Shown: piece by piece, positions 54,350-64,000 of the stretch
Position numbering within the stretch: the first letter of the stretch is position 1
Layout: every line of letters begins with the position of its first letter
Source of the DNA: Akebia trifoliata
Lineage: Eukaryota; Streptophyta; Magnoliopsida; Ranunculales; Lardizabalaceae
Length of the DNA stretch: 64,000 bases
Assembly (NCBI GenBank): GCA_017979445.1
Contig: CM030706.1
Span: 24,468,281-24,532,280, forward strand
Reading direction: 5' to 3'
Notes under the pieces: model-generated
The model's database searches: none
What the model saw: only the letters and a program-made list of their open reading frames with translations
Told to the model about the DNA's origin: nothing
Position numbers and translations under genes: made by a program

Positions 54350-55546
54350 TTGTGTCGAACCAGGATGCTAGTCGCAGGTGATAACCCAATCGATCAGTTA
54401 GTCAAAACAACCATCATAGGAATGTATCCTGTAGAGAAGATCAATTTTGGAAGATTCATGTTGAGGAGTGCTCTTTACTTCCACGAGTTTGAGATAAACT
54501 GGAACCTCTTACATGCTATGGCTAAGCGATGGAACCCCTATCTTCACATATTCCATATGGGATATATGCATTTTTGCCCCACTCACGAGGATTATTGTGG
54601 CATCATGAGGATATCCACTTCAGGACCTCTAGTCAGGCCCTCATTGAAGATCAGATATTCTGGTGACCTCACCACAGGACTAACCATTCCCAAAGAAGAA
54701 GCCAAGGCCTTAGTCCATGACGGGAGATTGAACTTAGTACCTTTACTGGGCCCGTATCGCTCCCGCAGTTACCCTATCAATCTAAAATCCGAAGCTTGGC
54801 GAGCTACTAGAGATTATCGATTCTGCCTAGGAATCCTAGCCCAATACATACTGACCTCCAATAGTGATGGTCAAACTATCCCTGAGTCCTTCGTAAATAT
54901 AGCCTCTCAACTCTCAAGGAAAGCCAACCCGGTACCTCTCATCCTAGTTGAAACTTTATCAGGTTTAGATGCCATAAAAAATGGTGAGTGGGAAACTTTC
55001 AAAGGAAGCCCCTACTTACTCTATATGTGGCTTTGTGACCGTCTCAAAATCATAGAGGTTCCCTCAAACCTCGAATATGGGTCAGAACACTTTTCCAAGA
55101 GAAACCTATTAGTGCTTCACAACTCAGTCAAAGCTTGGAGTAAATGGTTAGACTCTCGCCTTGCCCGTCATATCAGTTTTAGGTGCCCTTGGTGGATGAC
55201 TGATCCCCTTGTTCTAGGAACCAAAGGATCCTACTATGTCCGTCTGATTGGTTTAGAAGAAACATCTTTTTACCATCCTAATCTGATCCTAGAACAGTAC
55301 GACGTACCTATAGAGTTATCTTTGCCTTAGCACAAAGCTTTCTTTCCCCCCGAGCCTTTGACTGAAAAGTTAGTACACCTCATTGAGAAAGCTTGGAACA
55401 AACGGACCTTAGGGTATCTAGACGGACCAGCAGAATTCAAAGAGCCAGTTGTTAGAGCCAAGAGGGTCAAGCTTGACAGCAATCCTGATGACCATCAAGA
55501 CAAAACCAAGCGTCCATGTAAAAATAGTTCAAATCAAATTTGTTGA
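54350..55546 (+). pseudogene. Extra ORF of element F, DUF7745-like
   Basis: The frame 54350-55330 (326 codons) continues in the same frame after one TAG to 55546. Visible segments: FGRFMLRSALYFHEFEINWN, FHMGYMHFCPTHEDYCGIMR, LLGPYRSRSYPI, FCLGILAQYILTS, LYMWLCDRLKI and HISFRCPWWMTDPLV. The alternating helix and aromatic pattern with FCP..EDY resembles the plant DUF7745 family, which is often next to Tat gag genes; this is from memory of the family. Function unknown. It precedes gag by about 200 bp, and its counterpart is missing in element A. Confidence 0.62.
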
Positions 55547-55743
55547 AAGAAGTTTTTAATAAGAACATATTCTTTGTTAATCATTTTTAATAAAACTATC
55601 TTTCTTTTTGAATAAATATCTATTTCCTTTTCGAATATTCGTTGTGTGAATGGATTAATTAATGGATTGGTGCACAAACCTCAATAAAATGATTTCTTAA
55701 AATGTTATTGAGGGGGTAATACTGAAATTGACTAAATCTACCT

Positions 55744-57764
55744 TTGATGGGGTCATATAGGATTATCATTGCGCCCAAACTCAAGCGTCTACCTCCTAGT
55801 TGGAGTCATAAGTCCAGTCCGTTAGAAAGAACCACAGTACCAAGTCAACAAGCAGAGATGGCTTCAGAATCTGAGCTCACAGAAATCCGTAAGATCTTGG
55901 CAGCCTTCGCCAATGATATCAACAATATAAAAGGCAAAGTGAAAATGTTAGAACAGACCTCGGAATCGACGGGAATTCCTCTAGATGACCCAAAAGGGAA
56001 AAAGGTTGAAGAGAAACGTCCACGTGAAGTCTTCGAGCTCGACGGAGACGAAGAGTATGTTGACGAAAATCCGGCGTTATCTAACAGAATGTCTCAATTG
56101 GAGTCAGCTATGAAGAGCATAAAGGGTATTGATGAAATTGCAGCAGGCATTGAAGCTCTGAACCGCATCCCTAGAATCCATTTGCCAGAGAAGTTTGTGA
56201 TGCTTGAAATGGACAAGTTCAGTGGGACAAGGTGTGCGAAAACGCATCTTAAGGTGTATGTTACCAACATGTGCAATATGGGGCTCAGCGACGAACAGAT
56301 GACATTATTGTTCCAAAAAAATTTATCAGGATCAGTACTACATTGGCTAATGTCTCAAGATCCAGTTACTGTGGGTACATGGGAGAATATGTCAAAGGCC
56401 TTTTGGCATTAGTATAAATACAGTACTGAGATTGAGACCTCAAAAAGGGTTTGAAAGCAACTAAATAGAAAAATGGGGATACATTCACTGATTTCATTGG
56501 TCGCTGGAGGGCCAAGACTACTCAAATGTGGGATAGACCTTCGGAAAAGGAACAAGTAGCGATTATCCTAAAGAACCTTTCACAAGGATATGCTCAGCAC
56601 ATAGTGGCCCAATATCTCCCTACTTTTGAGTCCCTACTACAAGCCGAGAGCCAACTCGATGATGCATTTGCCTCTGGGATTCTTTCCAACCCCTCAGATA
56701 ACAAGCCTAAGAAACCATATGTTCCTAAACCCAATATCTACCATACTTACATCGCCAATACCTCCGTTACCCCAGCTCACCCCCCGGCCCGGGTTAATAA
56801 CCAGGTTCACCCAAGTCAACCTCGAATTTCGCATCAATTTACCAATTTAGAGATGACCCTTACTGTAGCTTTGCAAAAACTGTTGAAAAAAGGGATGCTT
56901 ACCCCGATTCAACCTCGACTTTTACCGAATCCCTTGCCAGCCGGACACAACCCCAACTTAATCTGTGAATTTCATCAAAATCCTGACCATCACATGGATC
57001 GATGTATCACCTTGCGCCATGCCATTCAAAACCTCATTGATAACAAAAAGATCACAATCCCTAGCCCACCAAATATCACCACTAATCCACTACTTACCTA
57101 TCAACCTCCACCAACTCTAAACATGGATTCTCACGCCTCATTGCCATTTGATCCCGTCTCTCTTATCCATCCAATCCAAGTCAAACCGCTTAGTTACCCC
57201 CTTGCCGGGATAGCTTTCACTGATGAGGTTTTCACTACGAACTATGAACCATTTGATCTAACCTCAGATGACACATATTGTTTATCCCCGCCTCGTTACG
57301 ATAATCCCGCATTCACTAGTTACCTGTTGGCCCAAATGAATCTGAAAAGCCCTGTACCTTCAACAGTCGAAGATCTATACTTGTTGACTGAAGAAGATGA
57401 GCCATTTTCTCTCTTCTGTGATAAAGTTAGACATATGACTCAAGGGGGAAGAGTTTTTAAGCCACAAGAACTCTGTGTTGATAATCCTGCAGTCCTAGCA
57501 AGAAAAGAAAGAGAAGATCCCACCAAGGAGAGCATCGAAGAAGATAACTCCGTGATCAAGCAGTTGAAAAAATCAGGTGCCAATATCTCAATATGGGATT
57601 TACTCATGGCTTTTACTGTTCATAGGAAGGTTGTTCTCAAAGCACTAAACACAGCCCAAGTTTCCCTTGATACTTCTCCAGATCAGCTGGCCAGTATAGT
57701 AGGGTGGAGAATATCCTATCCTTCTCGGACTCAGATCTCTCAAAAGAAGGGGCAGCCACACTAA
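55744..57764 (+). pseudogene. Gag of element F
   Basis: The frames 55744-56412 and 56526-57764 form one gag with a break near 56410-56460 (stop after KAFWH, then a frameshift and a further stop). The N-terminal third has a coiled-coil-like ELTEIRKILAAFANDINNI segment. The gag core reads MLEMDKFSGTRCAKTHLKVY...MWDRPSEKEQVAIILKNLSQ. The zinc-finger-like CEFHQNPDHHMDRCITLRHA lies near 56965-57030, in the C-H-H-C form of Tat elements. Proline-rich stretches flank it. Virion structural role. Confidence 0.85.
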
Positions 57765-57768
57765 GTAG

Positions 57769-58488
57769 TTGCACATTACAGTTGACTGTAATGAGGTACC
57801 TCTGATTTTGATCGATAACGGGAGTGCACTGAACGTTTGTTCGCTGAAAATGGCAACTTGTCTTGGGTTTAAGGCTGAAGATCTCAAGCCCACTAATCAA
57901 GGTGTTAGGGCCTATGATAACACCAAGAGGGATGTACTGGGAATCTTGCACCTTCGATTGTCCACAGACATAGCTGAATTTCCTGTGGAATTTCAGGTTA
58001 TTGACGTCCAGCCTTCTTTCAATTTACTGTTAGGAAGACCATGATTACACCAAATTAAAGCCATCCCTTCTACGCTACACCAGAAGGTCAAGTTTATCAA
58101 GGATGGGCTAGTGATTACTCTCCATGGAGATCCTGAAATTGTAGGGATTATAAACAATACTAAAGCTAAGGATGAGCCGTTGCTTGAGATTCAACCAGAA
58201 CAACAGGGAGTAGAGCTCAGTGGGTTCGAATTTGAAAAGATATGCTCAGTCCAATGGGATCAAGTCATGAAAGAATATTTTCTAATGGAAAATACCTCTA
58301 ATTGCTACATGGCCAATATATTCAAGAAAATGAGATTTTTCCCTGGTATGGACTTAGGTCGCAAGCAGCAAGGTATTAAAGAGGCACCAGCGATTAAAGA
58401 GGTTATCGGCACATTCGGACTAGGATATAAGCCTACTAAGGAAGATTGGCCCAATACTGGAAGACAAAATGGGACAAGGCCATTGTAA
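57769..58488 (+). pseudogene. Protease and linker of element F
   Basis: The frame 57769-58044 carries LILIDNGSALNVC, where the catalytic Asp sits in DNGSA (usual DSGSA or DNGSA in this lineage), and FNLLLGRP as the second protease strand. The next codon, usually Trp, is TGA. The reading continues 58045-58488 with a linker that includes LGLGYKPTKEDW-like residues, typical before RT in Tat elements. Confidence 0.8.
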
Positions 58489-59240
58489 AAGGGCAAATGC
58501 GCACCACTGATCTCATTAAAATGAAGCCCTATTGAAAGACCCTCAATGGTTATTTTGTGAAAGAAGGAGAAGACTTCCGCTACTGTGGGTTCCTAGAGCC
58601 GTTCATTGATCACATCACAGGTACTCGTCTGTCGGGGTTTTAAATCTTCTTTGGCATGGAATGGCCTGAAAAGGAAGCAAGCACAGAAGTTAAAGAGAAG
58701 AAAGTCGAAGACTGACAGCTCGATCTGGACTCTCACAACATCGATCAACTATTCCTTGAAGATCATAGTGTCTTAGTGTTGTCAGTTGAGAAAGGGATCT
58801 CAAATCCTCAGTTTGTAATCAAACCCGCTGTTGGGTGTCTCTCAAATTATCATATAGTTAGTCCTGTGTTGCATGTCAAGGCTGGGTCTGTCGGTCCCAT
58901 CAGTCCTGTTTAGTCTGACATGCCAGTTGAGTCATTTATTTCTGTTGAGTCAAGTAAGTTAGTTATTTTTGTTGAGTCTGTTATTTCTAGTGAGTCTGTT
59001 TTTCCTGCTGAGTCAAGTAAGTCTGTCAAGCCTGCAATGAGTCCTATTACCCCATCTCTTTTTAATGAAATGAAAGAAATTTTTGATTACCCCGAGTGCA
59101 ATAATAATTTAACTAATAATCTAACTTAGGAGGAAGAATCTTCTGACGAGGAACCTCCCCTTGAAATAATCAAATTACTTGAACAAGAACAGGAACGTCG
59201 GACTCAACCTCTAATAGAGAAAGTAGAGGTTATCAACCTC
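58489..59240 (+). pseudogene. Linker between protease and RT, element F
   Basis: Frameshifted linker. The frame 58920-59129 is low-complexity Ser/Val/Glu (repeated VESSK, VES and SES units). It is followed after a stop by an acidic stretch EEESSDEEPPLEII. The part near 58740-58830 is the one retained in element A. No enzyme domain. Confidence 0.55.
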
Positions 59241-60000
59241 GGTACGAAAGAAAGTCCTCAAGAAATTCGGATAGGGGCCACTTTATCTCTCGACGAACGC
59301 AAAGGGATAGTAGACTTGCTAAGAAAATTCAAGGACGTATTCGCGTGGTCTTACGAGGATATGCCGGGGGTAAGTATAGATATTGTTCAACATCGGATTC
59401 CGTTATATCCTGATGCTCGACCAATCAAACAGAAACTTCGACGTATGAAGTCAGAATGGACTCTAAAAATTAAAGAAGAAGTTACGAAGTAGATTAACGC
59501 TGGATTTTTGGAAGTAGTAGAATACTCAGAGTGGATTGCTAATGTCGTCCCAATGTCAAAAAAAGATGGGAAAATCAGGATGTGTGTGGACTTTAAAGAC
59601 CTAAACAAAGCAAGTCCAAAAGATAGTTTTCCTTTACCACACATAGATGTCCTAGTAGATAGTACAGCAGGGCACGCTTTGCTGTCCTTCATGGATGGAT
59701 TTTCAGGGTACAATCAGATAAAAATGGACCCTCGAGATATGTAAAAAACTTCGTTCATCACACTATGGGGGACCTTCAGCTACAAGGTCATGTCTTTTGG
59801 TTTGAAGAACGCTAGAGCTACCTATCAAAGAGCAGGCACGACTTTACTACATGACATGATACACAAGGAAGTCGAAGTCTATGTAGATGATATGATAGTC
59901 AAATCTAAGGAATGACTAGGGCATGTACAGCGTTAGAAAAGTTTCTTACAAGGATCTAAAAGTACCAACTCCGTCTCAATCCACAGAAATGTGTATTTGG
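59241..60000 (+). pseudogene. Reverse transcriptase of element F
   Basis: Motifs in order: DVFAWSYEDMPGVS (near 59335), WIANVVPMSKKDGKIRMCVDF (near 59530), FKDLNKASPKDSFPLP, LLSFMDGFSGYNQIKM (palm Asp), a stop after DPRDM at 59742, VMSFGLKNARATYQR, and the catalytic EVYVDDMIVKSK (YVDD, near 59880). Nonsense codons lie near 59490, at 59742 and near 59913. The catalytic residues are intact, but the frame is not. Confidence 0.88.
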
Positions 60001-60700
60001 AGTAACTTCTGGGAAACTATTGGGATTTGTAGTCAGTCAAAGAGGGATCGAAGTAGACCCTATGATGATTAAAGCTATCCAAGAGATGCTGCCGTCCGAG
60101 ACTGAAAAACAGATTCGAGGTTTTTTAGGCAGAATCCAGTATGTTAGTAAGTTCATCGCTCAACTCACCAACGTCTGTAAACTTATTTTCAAGGTTCTCA
60201 AGAAGAATGAACCAACAATTTGAAATTAACAATGTCAAAAGGCTTTCGACCAAGTCAAGGAGTATCTCTTAAACCCACCTATTTTGGTCCCATCTACACC
60301 GGGTGAACCACTTCTTCTTTATCTGTCAGTCACAGAAGAAGCTATGGGATGCATGCTTGCACAGTATGACAAAGATACTCGCAAAGAGAGGACTATATAT
60401 TACATCAGTAAAAAGATGTTAGAATATGAACGAAAGTATTCATTTTTCGAAAAACCTTGCTTAGCACTGGTGTGGGCTACTCAGAGACTCCGACACTATA
60501 TGTTATCTCATTCAATTATCCTGTTATCTCGGATGGATCCTCTCAAGTATCTTTTCTAGAATTCGATGTTTACAGGGAGAACCGCGCGATGATTATTGTT
60601 GCTATCAGAGTTTGACATCACGCATGTTACACAAAAGTCTATCATAGGGAGAGTTGTAGCAGAATACTTGGCAGATCACCCTGTAGTAGAAGGAATAAGA
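60001..60700 (+). pseudogene. RT connection and RNase H of element F
   Basis: The frame 60020-60223 (GFVVSQRGIEVDP, FLGRIQYVSKFIAQL) covers the RT thumb. 60284-60559 (PLLLYLSVTEEAMGCMLAQ, IYYISKKMLEYERKYS, LALVWATQRLRHYM) is the RT-linked RNase H. Near 60655 comes VAEYLADHPV, the usual linker to the next domain. Stops separate the frames. Confidence 0.82.
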
Positions 60701-60739
60701 CCTGTCGCTGAATTCCCAGATGAGAGCATCTTACACGTT

Positions 60740-61260
60740 AAAGAAGAACCGCAGAATCAAACATGGTAGTTGTACTTTGATGGAGTCGCCAATCAAAATA
60801 GGTATGGAATAGGGGCAGTCCTGTTTTCTCCGGAAGGATGCCACATTCCTATTGCTATCAAATTAGCCTTTTCGAACACTAATAACACGGCTGAATACGA
60901 GGCATGCATTGCGGGGCTTGAAGCTGTTTTGAACCTGGGCATTTCAGAAATTGAAGTTTTTGAGAATTTGACCTTGGTCATACATCAGTCATTGGAATAA
61001 TGGAAGACTAGGGATGAGAAATTGAAACCTTATCATGAGTATTTGTTAAACTTAGTCAGTAAGTTTAAAGCTATCTTGTTCCAACACTTGTCAAGGGAGG
61101 ATAACAAATTTGCTGACTCCTTAGCAACTTTATCTTCAATGATCCATTTACCCCCTGGCATGGAATTGAGGCTGATCACTGTTGAAGTGAAAGATAAACC
61201 CGCATACTGCCATCAGATCAACATTGCTACTCGACTACCCGATGGAAAGCCATGGTACAC
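60740..61260 (+). pseudogene. Second RNase H of element F
   Basis: The frame 60770-61000 starts with LYFDGVANQNRYGIGAV (first Asp) and contains NTAEYEACIAGLEA (Glu); the third acid site reads VFENLTLVIHQ (Asp lost). After a TAA, 61022-61267 holds LSREDNKFADSLATLSS (final Asp). This extra RNase H is the Tat marker. Confidence 0.82.
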
Positions 61261-61267
61261 GACATAA

Positions 61268-62484
61268 AGAAAGTGTTGGAAAAACAAGAATTTCCGGAAG
61301 AAGCATCGAGGAAGGAACAACGATTAGCATTTCAATTCATCCTGTGCGTAGGAAATTTATACAAAAGGTCTTATGATGGGATTCACTTGTCGTGTGTTGA
61401 TGAAGATCAAGCTTAATAGATAATAATTGAACTACAATCAGGAGAATGTGGGCCTCACATGAGTGGAAAAATGTTAGCTAAGAAAATTATGAGACAAAGA
61501 TACTACTGGCCCACGATGGAAATAGATCGTCATCACATGGTCAAAACCTGTCATAAGTGCCAAATACATGCGAATGTTATACATGTGCCACCATCTCAAT
61601 TAGTGGGTTTGACTTCACCATGGCCATTCTCAGTCTGGGGAATTGACATTATTGGTAAAATATCGCCTAAGGCATCAAACGGGCATGAATACATTCTAGT
61701 TGCCATCGATTATTTTACCAAATGGGTCGAAACTGTCTCTTATGCTGTCCTCACTGAGTCTCGAGTTGTAAAGTTTATTCAAACGAACATCATCAGTCGA
61801 TACGGGGTACCTTCGGAGCTGATCTTTGATAACGGGTCACACTTCAAAGCTGAGGTTATCAAATTGTATTCAAAGTTCAAAATCTCACCCCATAAATCAT
61901 CTCCTTACCGCCCTCAGACTAATGGAGCAGTCGAAGTAGCTAATAAGAATATTAAGACTATCCTCAAGAAAATGTGTCAATCACATCGAGATTGGTCAAA
62001 AAAACTGCCATTTGCATTATGGGCATATCGAACCTCAATTGGATCCTCCACTGGAGCTACTCCCTACTCCTTAGTGTATGGCATGGAAGCAGTCTTGCCA
62101 GTTGAAATGGAAATTCCATCTCTCAAGGTCTTATTAGAAAGTCAGTTGTCAGAAGTAGATTGGGTTCGCCAACGGTATGAAGAATTGGATTTGATCGAAG
62201 AAAAACGACTAAAAGTGTTGTACCACGTGCAAGCTTATCAAAGAAGAGTCGTCCGCGCATTTGACAAAAAGATCAAGGCCCGTCACTTACAAGTCCGGGA
62301 CTTAGTACTCAAAGAGAATCGGGCACCTATCTTTGACCCTAGAGGGAAGTTCAAACCAAATTGGGGAGGTCCGTTCATCGTCAAGGAAATATTACCAGGA
62401 AAAGCTGTCAGACTTCAAGATCATGATGGAATCGAATTATTAGAACCAACCAACCTTGACCAAATCAAATGGTACTACATTTAA
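61268..62484 (+). CDS. Integrase of element F (open frame 61459-62484)
   Basis: Inserts element DNA into chromosomes. The 341-codon frame 61459-62484 is the longest intact one in the element. It holds the zinc-binding end HHMVKTCHKCQ, the core Asp in WGIDIIGKISP, Asp in IFDNGSHF, Glu in QTNGAVEVANKNIK (D,D-35-E type), ALWAYRTSIGSSTGATP, and a C-terminal part with LVLKENRAPIFDPRGKFKPN and GPFIVKEILPGKAVRL (GPF motif). Upstream, 61268-61458 has stops, so the polyprotein is not continuous. The similar but broken copy in B is at 9159-10382. It lacks its own ATG context and could only be made as part of a polyprotein. Confidence 0.85.
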
Positions 62485-63844
62485 GGAGGCCATCGTTGGC
62501 CGAATCAATCCTCATATTACCCAGCTGCCTGGTTCAACATATCCTTTCTCAACTCTTTTGCAGCCTTTTCAAAAAGAAAAATTATGCCTTTTTTTCTTTC
62601 TCAGCCCGATCACCTAACCTAGGGAAGGGAAGCTTCGAACTACGTTTTGGTCTGATCCCAAAATTCTGGGGTACGTAGGCAACCTAAGAAGTTACTTCAG
62701 GCCCGACCACATCAAAATAAAAAAAAATCTTTTTCCCCATACAATAAAAAAAATCAAGAAAAAAATTCAAAAGAAAAGAAAAATATCTTCAAAATAGGGA
62801 AGAAAATGTAAGGCAAAATAAAAGAAACGCCACACAAGGGGCATTCGGATTTTGAGCCTCAAAATCCCTTTTTTTTTATACCCAGTCCTAAGTATACCTA
62901 TAAAAGTCCTCCTAAGTACCGTGCGAAAAGTCAAGGAAGATAGCAAAGCATGATCAGACAGCAACTCCAGAAATTCAGACAGGAAGAAAAGAAAAAGAAG
63001 TAAAAAGGCCTGCTAGGTTGAAAATCCCAAAAGGGCGACTTAGACAAAAATTAAGGCAAGCTCGCAAGGTTGAAAATCTGAAAGGACAACTTTGGCAACA
63101 ATCAGAGCCAAGAAAAAATAAAAAGCTCGTTAGATCGAAAACCTGAAAAGGCGATCTAGGCAAAAACAAGCTCGATAGATTAAAAACTTGAAAAGGCAAT
63201 CTAGGCAAAAGTTAGAGTAAAAAAGAAAAATAGAAGAAAATCTCAAGCTTAGAGCGATCCAAGCTGAAACATCAGAAGTCCGAATAATTAAGTTCAATAC
63301 TTCGCTTAAACCAGGCATAGACTCAGAAGCCACAAGTATCTTGTCCACGATCGATCCAAAAATTTTTACTTCCCCAAGTAAACCAATGGAGAGAAGGGTG
63401 AATTCTTTGATGACTCTCGAAAGAAAATAATTTTGTTGTCTTGAGCCTGACTCAAAACCTTCAATAAAATTAATCAAAATTAAAAGTTGAGTCTTTATTA
63501 CGCTTGTGGTAATCAAATATTTCAAACCTTCATACAAGGGGCATTTTCTTTCTTCTTTAATGTAACTTTTACCCCTTATACTAGGGGCATTTTTATTTAT
63601 TATTTTGCATGATGTGTTCAATTATTTTCAAGGCCATGTTCATTGTCAAGCTAGGGGTGTTTTGTTTTTGAGCAATGTTAATCCTAAAAGATAATGAGAA
63701 CCCCAAACTTAAGGTTACCCTCTTGATAACAGTTTTTCAAAAAACTCTTGAGGTTCAAAAGAAATAAAAAATCAGGTTTTAAATTCATAAAACTTTTTGA
63801 TAAATCCTTGAGGTTCAAACAAAAGCATTTTGGATCTCACATAG
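62485..63844 (+). mobile_element. 3' region of element F
   Basis: Non-coding 3' region between integrase and the 3' LTR. It includes the GGTACGTAGGCAACCTA segment (62670-62686) that I associate with Tat 3' regions, an A-rich stretch, and the repeat array at 63000-63215. The minus-strand frames here (for example 63621-63130) are antisense to repeats and show no domain; unlike in E, no antisense ORF is evident. A polypurine tract could not be fixed before 63845. Confidence 0.6.
63000..63215 (+). repeat. Four ~55-bp repeats in the 3' region of F
   Basis: Imperfect units with the shape GCTCG(T/A)TAGATnGAAAA(C)CTGAAAAGGCGATCTAGGCAA begin near 63008, 63060, 63123 and 63168. They resemble the AACCCGAAAAGGGCGGCTTAGGC units common downstream of integrase in Tat elements; the comparison is from memory. 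Confidence 0.7.
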
Positions 63845-64000
63845 TATAGACACCCTATTTTTGCATTCGCCTGATTAATCAACTCGTCAACCCAATCGCA
63901 ACGGTTCCCAATGATGGATGTTTATTCCATTACTTTATTTTGTTACCAGATATGTTTCAGAAATCCGGATGAGGTATCTCGAATTGACAAACCTTAGAAA
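63845..64000 (+). repeat. 3' LTR of element F (first 156 bp)
   Basis: Starts TATAGACACCCTATTTTTGC, matching the 5' LTR start TGTAGACACC with the second base changed, and stays colinear to the window end. Differences over this stretch are few but present (for example TTGCATTCG against TTGCACTCG), so the element is not brand new. Confidence 0.85.

Larger units (their letters stand above)
49071..64000 (+). mobile_element. Nearly complete Tat-lineage Ty3/gypsy retrotransposon F
   Basis: At least 14.9 kb: 5' LTR (49071-50808), PBS (50810), leader to about 54340, a DUF7745-like ORF (54350-55546), gag, protease, RT, RNase H, second RNase H, integrase (to 62484), a 1.36-kb 3' region and the start of the 3' LTR at 63845, cut by the window edge. 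The second RNase H places it in the Tat lineage. Nonsense codons and frameshifts disable gag and RT, while integrase is open. The 5 bases before the 5' LTR are ATTCC; the partner duplication lies outside the window. It is the reference copy for A and B. Confidence 0.9.

Noticed and set aside
63000..63215. CRISPR-like array
   Set aside because: Units of about 55 bp with no constant-repeat/variable-spacer pattern, in plant DNA within a retrotransposon; simple tandem repeat.
63130..63621. 163-codon minus-strand frame in the 3' region of F
   Set aside because: Considered as an antisense ORF like that of E, but it runs antisense through the ~55-bp repeat array and its residues repeat with it; no coiled coil or domain seen.

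Overview
The window is AT-rich nuclear DNA from a flowering plant, probably a eudicot. The evidence is a spliced Aux/IAA gene of the IAA32/IAA34 type, plant Ty3/gypsy elements of the Tat and Tekay lineages, and a plant-type PIF/Harbinger transposon. I see no rRNA, tRNA or CRISPR. Almost all of the window is a stack of transposons inserted into one another; the one gene I judge intact is the Aux/IAA gene at 41673-45133 on the minus strand.

Layout. (1) 1-9158 is a rearranged minus-strand Tat-type element (A): a full 5' LTR at 7546-9158, a long leader, remnants of gag, RT and integrase, then a second LTR without its U3 end and a second leader that runs off the left edge. (2) A sits in a plus-strand Tat element of the same family (B), of which the integrase (9159-10382) and a truncated 3' LTR (10383-11128) remain. 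(3) B in turn sits in the gag of a Tekay/Del chromovirus (C). C's gag, protease, RT, RNase H, integrase, chromodomain and 3' LTR are spread over 11129 to about 30200. (4) C is also interrupted by a solo LTR (12665-15456) and by a Retand-like Tat element with both LTRs (E, 15822-25690), which carries a decayed antisense ORF. A 520-bp tandem duplication crosses the right E/C junction. (5) C's right end abuts a decayed PIF/Harbinger transposon (about 30230-38170) with a Myb/SANT-like ORF1 and a transposase ORF2. Two further solo LTRs (30540-33527 and 33774-36958) lie between those two ORFs, each with a perfect 5-bp target duplication. (6) 38465-38840 holds a decayed pair of GRF-type zinc fingers. 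(7) 39552-41220 holds four hairpin-rich MITEs, each separated by (TA)n.

(8) 41673-45133 is the Aux/IAA gene: four exons, 186 aa, an EAR motif and a PB1 domain, and no domain II degron. (9) 45134-49070 holds fragments: a probable CACTA end, a STE20-like kinase tail, a tandemly duplicated exon of an AVT1-like amino-acid transporter pseudogene, and a possible short first exon cut off by the next element. (10) 49071 to the right edge is the most complete Tat element (F): 5' LTR, PBS, leader, an extra DUF7745-like ORF, gag, protease, RT, RNase H, a second RNase H, an intact 341-aa integrase ORF, and the first 156 bp of the 3' LTR.

Insertion order follows from which element interrupts which: PIF first, then C, then B, D and E inside C, and A inside B. 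No novel defence or metabolic system was found. The observations most worth pursuing are the hairpin MITE cluster in (TA)n, a hairpin shared between LTRs of two lineages, the presence or absence of the extra ORF between A and F, and the degron-less Aux/IAA gene.
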